Source: Pedobacter polysacchareus (GTDB lineage: Bacteria > Bacteroidota > Bacteroidia > Sphingobacteriales > Sphingobacteriaceae). From it: DNA of 64,000 nucleotides. The position numbers and the translations under genes are program-made. The notes under the pieces are model-generated. The model was given only the letters and a program-made list of their open reading frames with translations, did no database searches and was not told where the DNA came from. Positions 9,355 to 17,361 of the stretch are shown here, one piece after another. Numbering within the stretch: the stretch's first letter is position 1; every line of letters starts with the position of its first letter. The stretch covers positions 124,001 through 188,000 of the forward strand of contig NZ_JAHYSS010000001.1 of assembly GCF_019802255.1 (NCBI RefSeq), given 5' to 3'.

Positions 9355-10788
9355 TTAAAAATCGAATTTCACCCTTAAACCTGTTCCGATCAGGTATAGA
9401 TTTTCCTGGGTAAACTCTTTAATCGGGAGCTTTATAAATGGCTCTAAAGAAACCGATTTCCCGCGGGAGATCCGCTGCTTATAACCCAAAGAAAAATTAT
9501 AGAATCCAAGATAAGGATCAGTTTTAAGCTCATCAGAAGATTGTTTTTCTTCTATTATGGTGGTGCTCAATACATTGGACTTAAAGGCAAAGGACGCACT
9601 TGCCGGATCCATAGGGCTATCCTGCACCTGACTTTCCAAAAAGATGTTTTTTCTTTTTTGATTCAGAACAGCAAAAGCGGATATACCCACATTTGCATAT
9701 AGGCTTTTACTCAGGCGGTAGCTAATTTCCAAAGGAATATCTATCCCCTGCAGACTGGCATCTACAGATTGCAGCTGTTTGCTGTTGCTAGGGAATCCAC
9801 CGCTAAAAGTACTGGGCGAATTTTGCACCTCTCCACCCGAAGAGACCGCATTTCTTGAAGCTCCCATTTCATTGTAGGAAATTCCTGAATTGATGGATAC
9901 CTTTTTACTCAAAGCATAAGCCATGCTGACTCCATAGCCCATATTTAATTTCTTGCTGCTGCCAAAGGAAGGAGCCACCATCACGCCCATCTCCCATTTG
10001 TCGTCTTGCATAGCTAATGTCCCTTGATTACCCGTATTTCTTCTTCCCCGGGCATTCCCATTTTTGGACTCCTGTGCTAAAAATTCTTCCAGACTTTGCT
10101 TTTGAACGACAACCGGAGTTTTCGGTAGGGCAGTTTCAGCAGTTTTATCTTTTACAGTTGTTACAGGTGTCACTCCCGAATTGTTCAGACCGGCAACTAT
10201 CGTATTTAATGGCTGCTGCTCCACTGGAATTTTAGTACTGGCCAGAACTGCGTTTTCTTTTTTTAGAACCTGGCCTTCATTTATCCCCTTAACTTCAGCA
10301 AGATCCTTGCCTTTGCTTACCTTATTTTCTTTCGCTAAAAGCTGCTGCGGGACATTCGGGGAGACATTTTGTTTAGGAGCCCCAGGATTAGAAAGCCCGT
10401 TTTTTTCCTTTTCTTTTTTCTCCGCAAATTCAGCCGGCTTCAACGTTTCATCTGACCCCTCTCCTGGTAATTTTATATCTTGATTCAAGGTCTTATTTTG
10501 CGTCAATACTGAGGGCTTAGGCCCATCTTTTCTCTCATTTACTAAAAATATAGCGAAGCCGATCAGGATCAATGCGGCAGCGCTGCTTAAACTTCCCAGC
10601 CAGAAGAATGCGCCTCGTTTTTTGGCTGGCTTTTCGGAATTGAAATTTTCCCATGCTCCCGGAGCATAGTCTTCCTCATGAGCCAATAATTGCTCCTTAA
10701 TGTGAGCGATCAGCTCATCATCAGGTAACTTTATATGTTCATTCGGTTTCATCCTTATATTTTTATTTAGGTCATTTTCCCCATTCAT
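9355..10788 (-). CDS. Inner-membrane-anchored protein with C-terminal outer-membrane beta-barrel domain, sigma-factor partner
   Basis: The 477-residue protein has a cytoplasmic N-terminus of about 60 residues with an acidic DDELIAHIKEQL segment and an AWENF motif. One transmembrane helix follows at about 65-84 (rich in A, L, I, F). Next is a Lys/Pro/Val-rich low-complexity region of about 170 residues. The C-terminal half (about 265-477) looks like an outer-membrane beta-barrel, with alternating strands and a terminal FDF. The start lies 28 nt after the sigma gene's stop, so the two are probably co-transcribed. The layout suggests the N-terminus acts as an anti-sigma segment on the upstream sigma factor; this is inferred from position and topology. 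No enzyme motif is visible. Confidence 0.75.
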   Translation of the reverse strand: MNGENDLNKNIRMKPNEHIKLPDDELIAHIKEQLLAHEEDYAPGAWENFNSEKPAKKRGAFFWLGSLSSAAALILIGFAIFLVNERKDGPKPSVLTQNKTLNQDIKLPGEGSDETLKPAEFAEKKEKEKNGLSNPGAPKQNVSPNVPQQLLAKENKVSKGKDLAEVKGINEGQVLKKENAVLASTKIPVEQQPLNTIVAGLNNSGVTPVTTVKDKTAETALPKTPVVVQKQSLEEFLAQESKNGNARGRRNTGNQGTLAMQDDKWEMGVMVAPSFGSSKKLNMGYGVSMAYALSKKVSINSGISYNEMGASRNAVSSGGEVQNSPSTFSGGFPSNSKQLQSVDASLQGIDIPLEISYRLSKSLYANVGISAFAVLNQKRKNIFLESQVQDSPMDPASASFAFKSNVLSTTIIEEKQSSDELKTDPYLGFYNFSLGYKQRISRGKSVSLEPFIKLPIKEFTQENLYLIGTGLRVKFDF

Positions 10789-10816
10789 CCCCTGTTATTC
10801 CTTTCGCGCGCGCCTT

Positions 10817-11386
10817 TTAATTCGGTTCAAAATCAGTGATTAATGATTTTGAATACAGTATTCTTAATTTGTTCTTTGCTCTGGTCAGGTACACCCGACT
10901 AGAACTTTCCGGTATTTTTAATAGTTTTGAAATCTCCTCATGAGAAAAACCCTCCAATTCATACATATTGAAAATCAATTTATGCGTTTCCGGTAATTGA
11001 TTCAATAGTTTCATAATGTCTTGTACATGGAGTTGAGAAATGGCATTTAATTCTGTGATTGGCTGTGGCGGCTCCTCCATATCATCTACATATAAAAAGG
11101 TCTTTTTACTGCGTAAAAAATCGATCGCTGTACGGGAAGAAATCCTGGCGGCCCATCCTTTAAATGCTTTTTGTAATTGTTCCGGATCCTTGGGCGCCCC
11201 AAACTGCCCTAACCCTTTAAAAACCTTAATGAAGCAGTCGTTGATCAGCTCTTCAGCATCATGACGATCGTTGACATACCTTAAAATAACGCCCATTAAA
11301 TACCCATAAAATGATTTATAAACCACCTCCTTGCATTTATTGTCATTTTTCAAACATCCAGCTAAAACGTCCTCAAACTTGAGCAT
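10817..11386 (-). CDS. RNA polymerase sigma-70 family factor (ECF-like)
   Basis: The 189-residue protein has a region 2 segment (YGYLMGVILRYVNDRHDAEE, then LINDCFIKVFKGL) and a C-terminal region 4 helix-turn-helix (ETHKLIFNMYELEGFSHEEI, then SKLLKIPESSSRVYLTRA). These are the promoter-recognition parts of ECF sigma factors. Regions 1 and 3 are absent, as usual in this class. It is followed after 28 nt by the membrane beta-barrel protein, its likely regulator. The ATG at 11386 gives a normal N-terminus. The regulon cannot be told from the sequence. Confidence 0.9.
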   Translation of the reverse strand: MLKFEDVLAGCLKNDNKCKEVVYKSFYGYLMGVILRYVNDRHDAEELINDCFIKVFKGLGQFGAPKDPEQLQKAFKGWAARISSRTAIDFLRSKKTFLYVDDMEEPPQPITELNAISQLHVQDIMKLLNQLPETHKLIFNMYELEGFSHEEISKLLKIPESSSRVYLTRAKNKLRILYSKSLITDFEPN

Positions 11387-11434
11387 TCTTTTCTAACACC
11401 ATTAAGGCTTTTTAAAATTCTTCTAAATTGTACA

Positions 11435-11469
11435 GAGGAAAGGAAATTTATTAAAAAACTCCTTTCCTC
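11435..11469. promoter_or_regulatory. Perfect 10-bp inverted repeat upstream of the sigma gene
   Basis: GAGGAAAGGA (11435-11444) and TCCTTTCCTC (11460-11469) are exact reverse complements with 15 nt between. The element starts 49 nt before the sigma ATG and lies about 105 nt past the DUF4397 stop. It has no T-tract, so it is either an operator or a weak terminator. Confidence 0.4.
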
Positions 11470-11575
11470 CGAACATCTTCTAAAACAGGGATTATTCCTG
11501 GAAAGGCTAATTTACACATTTCCAAGTTAACCCTTTTAGAAGCCGGCCTATAAATGGGCCAAAGCTAATGGTGTT

Positions 11576-12295
11576 CTATTTTGCAGAATAAACTGCTGCT
11601 TTAAATTTCAAAGAATCTGTTTCGGCTTTGTCTTTAAATCCTTTTGCCCAAACGGTGTAGAATTTACCTTTTTCCAGTTTCATTGCAGGAAGTGTTGCTT
11701 TAACGGCTTTAGTAGTATGGTCTTTTACCTCCAATGCGACACTTTCTCCAGGTGTTACATCAGTAAAGATGCTATACTCCTTAAATGCTTTGTTGCTGGC
11801 GATAGCTGTTGCTGAACCAGTAATGGCTAAATCTAAAGTTGGTGCATCCGGACTTAAGTTGATGAAACGAACTTTTGCATTGTCATTCGCTTTGATACTA
11901 TCTAACTTGTCATTGATCGTCAGGAAAGATCTTTTACTTCCAGTATCCAACAAGAAAGTGCTGTAGAACTGACCTGATTTATACAATTCATTTTTTGTAA
12001 GTAAGAACGTCGTTTTTCCTCTTTCCGTGATGGCAATCGTACTCACACCTGGATACAATCCCAGGTAACCTAACTTAAAGCCATATTTAAATGGCCCATC
12101 ATTGTTTGCTCTTTGTCCGCCTACAATGAAATCAAGTTCTTTAGCATCCGGACCAGCATGAACAATCGTTAAAGCTGCAAGTTCAATTGGCTCTCCGCCA
12201 TCGAACTTTTTTGAGCAGGCTGAAAACACGACTGATACTGCCACTGCAGCAACAAAAGTCTTAGATATTGTTCTTAAATGGTTTGAAACTCTCAT
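11576..12295 (-). CDS. DUF4397 domain lipoprotein
   Basis: The 239-residue protein has a lipoprotein signal peptide ending in FSAC, with Cys27 as the lipidation site, so it should be anchored in an envelope membrane. The mature part shows the DUF4397 pattern: LTIVHAGPDAKELDFIVGG, a GLYPG turn, then VRFINLSPDAPTLDLAI in a second repeat-like beta domain. DUF4397 proteins have no assigned biochemical function. It stands alone between the sigma operon and htpG; its promoter could not be identified with confidence. Confidence 0.85.
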   Translation of the reverse strand: MRVSNHLRTISKTFVAAVAVSVVFSACSKKFDGGEPIELAALTIVHAGPDAKELDFIVGGQRANNDGPFKYGFKLGYLGLYPGVSTIAITERGKTTFLLTKNELYKSGQFYSTFLLDTGSKRSFLTINDKLDSIKANDNAKVRFINLSPDAPTLDLAITGSATAIASNKAFKEYSIFTDVTPGESVALEVKDHTTKAVKATLPAMKLEKGKFYTVWAKGFKDKAETDSLKFKAAVYSAK

Positions 12296-12390
12296 AATTA
12301 TTGTTTTTTGTGTAAATGGTTAATTATTGGCCTTTAGCCTTTCCTTTTAAAACGGAGCTCATTTTAAAAACGCTACAACTGCCCTGAAAA

Positions 12391-12428
12391 TAAAATAAAA
12401 AACCCCGCTGCATTGCTGCAGCGGGGTT
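12391..12428 (-). terminator. Rho-independent terminator of htpG
   Basis: A GC-rich 13-bp stem (AAACCCCGCTGCA with its complement) has a 4-nt loop and is followed on the minus strand by a T-rich tail. It begins about 22 nt past the htpG stop. Confidence 0.92.
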
Positions 12429-12449
12429 TCATCTCCTTTTAAAAAAAGA

Positions 12450-14339
12450 TTAAATCAGGTTTACGCTTCTACTTACAAAAGCAGTCAATTCCGCACCTGT
12501 TAACATTCCTTGCGCTAATAAAGCAAGATCTATGGCTTGTTTAGCCAATAACCCTTGTTCCTCTTCATTGTCGGTCAAAAGAATCTTACCAATCAATTTA
12601 TGGTTTCCATTGATGGCTACTTTATAGTTATCCGGCATGCTGCCATATAAGCCCATTCCGCCACCCATTTGTGCCATTTCTTTCATGCGGCGCATAAACT
12701 CATCCATCGTTACCGTTACTGGCAATTCTTCCGGATTGAGGCCAACTACTTCTACCTGCATTCCTGGCTTAGTAATCGCTTTGGTAAAGATATCAGTGAT
12801 CTTTTTCGATTGATCTTCTGTCAATACAGACTCGATAGCCTCATCTTTTTCGATGAGTTTATCGGCAACACTAGAGTCTACACGTTTCAATAACGTTTTC
12901 TCCAGTTTATTTTCCAGGAAGCTGATAAAGTGATTGTCGATTGCCGAGTTCATCAGCAACACATCATAATCTTTTTTATTGGCCGACTGGATAAAGGTAT
13001 CCTGTTTAGCAGGATCTGTTGCATAGATATAAACTACCTGACCATTTTTGTCGGTCTGGAAATCTTTTACCTTATCATGGTACTCTCCTAAAGTATAATT
13101 TTCGTTTTTAGTATTGGTTAGTAAGGCAAAATCCTTCGCTTTATCGTAGAATTTCTCTTCGCTTACCAAACCATATTTCACGAACAATCCGATGTCACCC
13201 CATTTCTCTTCATAACCTTTACGGTCTTTATTGAAAAGTTCCTGAAGTTTATCTGCTACCTTTTTCGTGATGTAGCTATTGATCTTTTTCACATTGCTGT
13301 CTGCCTGAAGGAAACTTCTGGAAACATTCAAAGGAATATCCGGTGAATCAATTACCCCATGTAACAACATTAAGAATTCAGGAACGATGTCTTTTACCTC
13401 ATCAGTGATGAATACCTGACGTGAAAACAACTTGATCTTGTTGCGCTGCATGTCAAAATCATTCTTCACTTTCGGGAAGTACAATACGCCTGTTAAGTTG
13501 AAAGGATAATCCACATTCAGGTGAATCCAGAACAAAGGATCTTCTGCATAAGGATACAATTGCTTGTAAAATGCTAGGTATTCCTCATCTGACAAATCTG
13601 CAGGTGCTTTAGTCCAGATTGGATTCGTAGTATTGATAATGTTATCTACCTCAACAGCTACGGTTTTTGGTTTTCCTTCTTCATCTTCCCCATCAGCAAC
13701 ATGCTCTGTTCTTGTCCCAAATTTAATCGGTACCGGTAAGAACTTACCATATTTATCCAGAATCTCTTCCAGTTTATTTTTGCTCAAAAACTCTTCTGAT
13801 TCTGCATTGATGTGCAGGGTAATCTCCGTTCCGCGAGTGGTTCTGTTACCAGCAGAAATCTCGAAAGAAGTACTGCCATCACATACCCAGCGTGCAGGCT
13901 CGGCTCCATCCTGGTAAGAAAGGGTTTGGATCTCTACTAAATCCGATACCATAAAGGCCGAATAAAAGCCCAAACCGAATTTACCTATGATTTCATTCGC
14001 GTCTTTCGCGTCTTTAAACTTCTCTACAAACTCACTTGCGCCGGAGAAAGCCACCTGATTGATGTATTTCTTGATCTCCTCAGCAGTCATACCTAAACCA
14101 TTATCTGTAATGGTAATGGTTTTTTTATCTGCATCAACCGCTACTTCTACCAATGGGTTACCCAGCTCTCCGTTGTATTGTCCTAATGCAGCAAGACGTT
14201 TAATCTTTTGTACCGCATCTACTGCATTGGATACCAGCTCGCGCAGGAATATCTCATTGTCTGAATACAGGAATTTTTTGATGATTGGGAAAATATTCTC
14301 CGTGTGAATGGAAATGGTTCCTTTTTCTTCTATGCTCAT
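12450..14339 (-). CDS. htpG: Molecular chaperone HtpG (Hsp90)
   Basis: The 629-residue protein, normal for bacterial Hsp90, is an ATP-dependent cytosolic chaperone dimer. The N-terminal GHKL ATPase motifs are visible: NAVDAVQKI (Asn/Asp of the first motif), ITDNGLGM and GKFGLGFYSAFM. The middle domain carries the SRSFLQ segment with its catalytic Arg, and the C-terminal dimerisation part ends in VSRSVNLI. The gene is monocistronic, with a strong terminator. Two inverted repeats just upstream are candidate control elements. The ATG at 14339 gives the standard N-terminus before the KGTISIHTEN segment. Confidence 0.97.
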   Translation of the reverse strand: MSIEEKGTISIHTENIFPIIKKFLYSDNEIFLRELVSNAVDAVQKIKRLAALGQYNGELGNPLVEVAVDADKKTITITDNGLGMTAEEIKKYINQVAFSGASEFVEKFKDAKDANEIIGKFGLGFYSAFMVSDLVEIQTLSYQDGAEPARWVCDGSTSFEISAGNRTTRGTEITLHINAESEEFLSKNKLEEILDKYGKFLPVPIKFGTRTEHVADGEDEEGKPKTVAVEVDNIINTTNPIWTKAPADLSDEEYLAFYKQLYPYAEDPLFWIHLNVDYPFNLTGVLYFPKVKNDFDMQRNKIKLFSRQVFITDEVKDIVPEFLMLLHGVIDSPDIPLNVSRSFLQADSNVKKINSYITKKVADKLQELFNKDRKGYEEKWGDIGLFVKYGLVSEEKFYDKAKDFALLTNTKNENYTLGEYHDKVKDFQTDKNGQVVYIYATDPAKQDTFIQSANKKDYDVLLMNSAIDNHFISFLENKLEKTLLKRVDSSVADKLIEKDEAIESVLTEDQSKKITDIFTKAITKPGMQVEVVGLNPEELPVTVTMDEFMRRMKEMAQMGGGMGLYGSMPDNYKVAINGNHKLIGKILLTDNEEEQGLLAKQAIDLALLAQGMLTGAELTAFVSRSVNLI

Positions 14340-14361
14340 ATATTAACTCATTTTTAAGTAC

Positions 14362-14413
14362 ATAGCCAACCTATCAATGGCTATTCCAATTCGAAAATCT
14401 TGTCAAATTGACA
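14362..14413 (-). promoter_or_regulatory. Two inverted repeats upstream of htpG
   Basis: ATAGCCA-N9-TGGCTAT (14362-14384) is a perfect 7-9-7 inverted repeat ending 22 nt before the ATG. TGTCAA-A-TTGACA (14401-14413) is a perfect 6-1-6 repeat 61 nt before the ATG. The first has the arm-N9-arm geometry of a CIRCE-type operator but a different sequence, and it could also fold as a leader hairpin. Confidence 0.45.
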
Positions 14414-14493
14414 GTAAAGACTGACCGGAAATTGCCAAATCATTCTCTTAATTTTATGTATACTTGAATATCTTACCTATATAATTTCGTCTC

Positions 14494-15477
14494 ATGACCA
14501 ATGCCGACCTTTATAAAACCTTAAAAGAAGAGGGTACCCTTTCGCCCGAATCTTATGAAAAGCTATGTGAAAAACAGCGAAACACCATGTTCTCCTTACA
14601 CTGGGAATTAAAAACGCTGTTATATCTGGGCGTGATGATGCTCAGCACCGGTTTAGGCGTACTGATTTATAAAAATATAGATACGATCGGCCATCAGGCC
14701 ATATTAGCTCTTATTGCAGCCATTTGCGGCGGATGCTTTTATTATTGCTTCAAACATAAAAAACCTTTCAGTAAAGAATTGGTCAAGGCTCCGAACGCGA
14801 TGTTCGACTACCTGCTACTGCTGGCTTGTCTGAGCTTATTGACTTTTACCGGTTACCTGCAATTTCAATATGGGGTTTTCGGAACCAATTACGGGATGGC
14901 CACCTTTATTCCGATGGTGGTCTTATTTTATGTAGCCTATGAATACGACCATTTGGGGATTCTTAATATGGCGATTGCCAACCTTGCCGTTTGGATGGGC
15001 GTATCAGTCACCCCAAACCGCTTACTTTCCAATGGTAATTTTGACAACCAGACGATCATTTACACTTACCTGGGCTTAGGCTTGATTCTGGTCCTTGCAG
15101 GTTTCCTGACCGATCGCTATCATTTCAAAAAGCATTTCCGGTTCAGCTATCTTCATTTTGGCATTCACATTAGCTTCATCGCTCTGCTGTTCGGATATTT
15201 CAATGCTTATGAATCGAAACTGGCCATTTTATGGCTGCTGGTTTTATTTGCGCTTGCCTTCTATCTATACCTGGATGCTATGCGCAATCAATCCTTTTAC
15301 TTCGTGCTCCTGGTGATCCTTTATAGTTACCTCGCATTCAGTATTCTTGTTTTCCGGATGCTAGATGGGATAAACCATATAGGTGGACTTTACCTGCTCT
15401 GCTTCTACTTCATCATTTCAGCCACCGCATTAATCCTGCGCATTGTCCGTTTAAACAAACAAATGAAAGCCTCATGA
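14494..15477 (+). CDS. DUF2157 domain multi-pass membrane protein
   Basis: The 327-residue protein has a cytoplasmic N-terminal segment of about 50 residues (LYKTLKEEGTLSPESYEKL), followed by about nine to ten hydrophobic helices. The N-terminal helix pair plus the polytopic body match the DUF2157 family, whose function is unknown. Its stop overlaps the start of the next membrane gene by 4 nt (ATGA), so the two are translationally coupled. A near-consensus TAATTTCG precedes the ATG by a few bases. Confidence 0.75.
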   Translation: MTNADLYKTLKEEGTLSPESYEKLCEKQRNTMFSLHWELKTLLYLGVMMLSTGLGVLIYKNIDTIGHQAILALIAAICGGCFYYCFKHKKPFSKELVKAPNAMFDYLLLLACLSLLTFTGYLQFQYGVFGTNYGMATFIPMVVLFYVAYEYDHLGILNMAIANLAVWMGVSVTPNRLLSNGNFDNQTIIYTYLGLGLILVLAGFLTDRYHFKKHFRFSYLHFGIHISFIALLFGYFNAYESKLAILWLLVLFALAFYLYLDAMRNQSFYFVLLVILYSYLAFSILVFRMLDGINHIGGLYLLCFYFIISATALILRIVRLNKQMKAS

Positions 15478-16646
15478 TCATTTACAACATTACCTGGTTA
15501 AAAAACCTGATCATTCAGGATCAAATGAAAAAAGAACAGCAGGACCTGCAGCCAGGAGAATTACTAGACATCCTGGAAAAACATCCAGTGCCTTTTCATA
15601 GCTCTAATCTGTTTATGCGGATCGGATTATTTGTAGTCACAAGTATCCTGACTTCTTTTGCCTTTGGCTTTTTGAGTCTGATACTGAGCAATACCCAGTT
15701 ACTAGAATCCCCCGCTTATTATATTTTTCTTGGCTTGATCAGCTATACTGCGTTGGAAATCGCGGTTAGGGAATACCATCATTATAAATCAGGTGTGGAC
15801 GATGCGCTGCTATGGACAGCCGGATCTTTACTGATCATGGCTCCTTATATTTACATCGACATGAAGTACAACCTGAACAACGTGACCAGTGGATTACTGA
15901 TCTCGGCAATGATCAGCGTGCTGGGCACTTATTTTACACTCCGGTTTGTGGATATGCTCATGGCCTTGCTTACATTCTGCGCATTCATCACTTTTGTCTT
16001 TTTTGCCTGGTACGAATATGGCTTTCTACCTTTTGCAACCATGCCCTTCCTAATGATGATTGTATCAGCGACGGTCTATTTTCTAGCACGCGATCTTTAT
16101 AAAAAGCATTGGGTCTATCAAGATTGCCTCCGCATCATCCAGTTGGCAAGTTTATTCATCACCTATGCCGCCGGAAATTATTTTGTAGTCAGAGAGCTGG
16201 GTAGTATGATGAATGACGTCAGTCTTTCTCCAGATCAAGGCATTCCTTTTGGCTGGTTTTTCTGGGGCTGGACCTTTGGGATTCCTTTAGTATATATCGG
16301 AATGGGCTTAAAGAAAAAAGAAGTGATCCTGCTGCGATCAGGCCTGATCCTGGTCGCAATAGCTGCTTTTACCTTTAGAAATTACTACCATATCCTACCG
16401 ATTGAAATGGTACTGGTCCTTGTTGGAGCTTTACTGCTGGGGCTTTCCTATGGAATCATGAGATACCTGAAAACTCCGAAACATGGCTTTACAGCAGAAG
16501 AATTAGAGGGAGATCAGTTATTAGACCAGCTCAAAGTAGAATCGCTGATCGTGAGTGGCACTTTTGGAGATGGAGCTACAGCCCCGGAAGGAACCAGAAT
16601 GGGTGGCGGAAATTTTGGCGGAGGAGGAGCATCAGGAAATTTTTAG
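15474..16646 (+). CDS. Multi-pass membrane protein with Gly-rich TPM/YgcG-like tail
   Basis: The 390-residue protein has about ten predicted membrane helices after a soluble N-terminus containing PGELLDILEKHPVPF. The first in-frame ATG gives a 17-residue leader before MKKEQQDLQ at 15525; either start is possible, and the upstream one couples to the previous gene. The C-terminus GGGNFGGGGASGNF closely resembles the Gly-rich tail of TPM/YgcG-type membrane proteins, although no TPM domain is present. It probably forms a functional pair with the DUF2157 protein. Function is unknown. Confidence 0.7.
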   Translation: MIIYNITWLKNLIIQDQMKKEQQDLQPGELLDILEKHPVPFHSSNLFMRIGLFVVTSILTSFAFGFLSLILSNTQLLESPAYYIFLGLISYTALEIAVREYHHYKSGVDDALLWTAGSLLIMAPYIYIDMKYNLNNVTSGLLISAMISVLGTYFTLRFVDMLMALLTFCAFITFVFFAWYEYGFLPFATMPFLMMIVSATVYFLARDLYKKHWVYQDCLRIIQLASLFITYAAGNYFVVRELGSMMNDVSLSPDQGIPFGWFFWGWTFGIPLVYIGMGLKKKEVILLRSGLILVAIAAFTFRNYYHILPIEMVLVLVGALLLGLSYGIMRYLKTPKHGFTAEELEGDQLLDQLKVESLIVSGTFGDGATAPEGTRMGGGNFGGGGASGNF

Positions 16647-16667
16647 ATAATTATTTAGAATAATTAT
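16647..16667 (+). promoter_or_regulatory. AT-rich palindrome resembling a Fur box, upstream of the HmuY-like gene
   Basis: TAATTAT-TTAGA-ATAATTA (16648-16666) is a perfect 7-5-7 inverted repeat, preceded by G to give GATAATTAT. This resembles Fur-box half sites (GATAAT), and it lies 35 nt before the ATG of a haem-binding-family gene. The assignment is an inference. Confidence 0.35.
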
Positions 16668-16701
16668 AAATAGTTTGTTTCTTTGTAAAAAACGAACAGC
16701 C

Positions 16702-17205
16702 ATGAAATTCATCATCAAGACTTTATCCATTTTATCACTTACTATTTTTACCGGACAAGCCTTATTCGCTCAAACTGCCAAAACAGAGAAAAATCTGGAT
16801 GCTAAATCTAAGACTACCTTTTATAGTCTGACGGAAGGAAAACCAGTAAAAGAAAGCGAAAACTGGGATCTTGCCTTCAATAACACGACCATCAAACTCA
16901 ACAGCAAACATAAAGTTGCCGGTCAGCTATTAAGCAATACCAGCTTTGATAAAGTAGTCAAAGCACCGGAAACGGGCTATAAAGAAGATACGCAAAGTAC
17001 AAGTGTGATCCCTACCGGATCAGGAAAAGGCTGGTACAACTATGACATGGCCAGCCATGCTTTAACCCCAATTGAAGGTAAAATCATTTTGATCCGCAAT
17101 CCTGCCGGTAAACATTATAAACTGGAAATATTGAGTTACTATTTTGACGCGCAGGACTACAATGAAACTGGTTTTTATACCTTCAAGTATACGGCATTAA
17201 AATAG
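16702..17205 (+). CDS. HmuY-family secreted protein
   Basis: The 167-residue protein has a signal peptide ending ...ALFAQ. The mature part has the HmuY-type FYSLTEGKPVKESENWDLAF core, then the KIILIRNPAGKHYKLEILSY and TGFYTFKY segments of the family's beta-rich fold. HmuY of Porphyromonas is a haem-binding lipoprotein, but here there is no lipobox, so a soluble secreted or periplasmic form is expected and haem binding is unproven. A longer frame starts at 16675; the ATG at 16702 gives the clean signal peptide and is preferred. Confidence 0.75.
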   Translation: MKFIIKTLSILSLTIFTGQALFAQTAKTEKNLDAKSKTTFYSLTEGKPVKESENWDLAFNNTTIKLNSKHKVAGQLLSNTSFDKVVKAPETGYKEDTQSTSVIPTGSGKGWYNYDMASHALTPIEGKIILIRNPAGKHYKLEILSYYFDAQDYNETGFYTFKYTALK

Positions 17206-17250
17206 TGAATGCAGGGATTCTGATCCCTATTCATCAAACATCAACCTATG

Positions 17251-17286
17251 AAATAAGTGTCTTAGTCGAGGCTAAGTCGCTTATTT
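17251..17286 (+). terminator. Hairpin terminator after the HmuY-like gene
   Basis: A 15-nt arm (17251-17265) pairs with 17272-17286 with two mismatches around a 6-nt loop. The right arm ends in CTTATTT, so the U-tract is short. It is the only strong hairpin between the two genes. Confidence 0.55.
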
Positions 17287-17346
17287 CGATACAGAAATGA
17301 CCAGAATGCTACATAAATATTATCCTGCTGAAGGTGATTTCTTCCG

Positions 17347-17354
17347 TATCTTTG
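17347..17354 (+). promoter_or_regulatory. -7 box TATCTTTG before the M16 peptidase gene
   Basis: This is a perfect TAnnTTTG match 7 nt before the ATG at 17362, implying a leader of only a few nucleotides. No good -33 TTG was found. Confidence 0.5.
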
Positions 17355-17361
17355 TGCCCTG

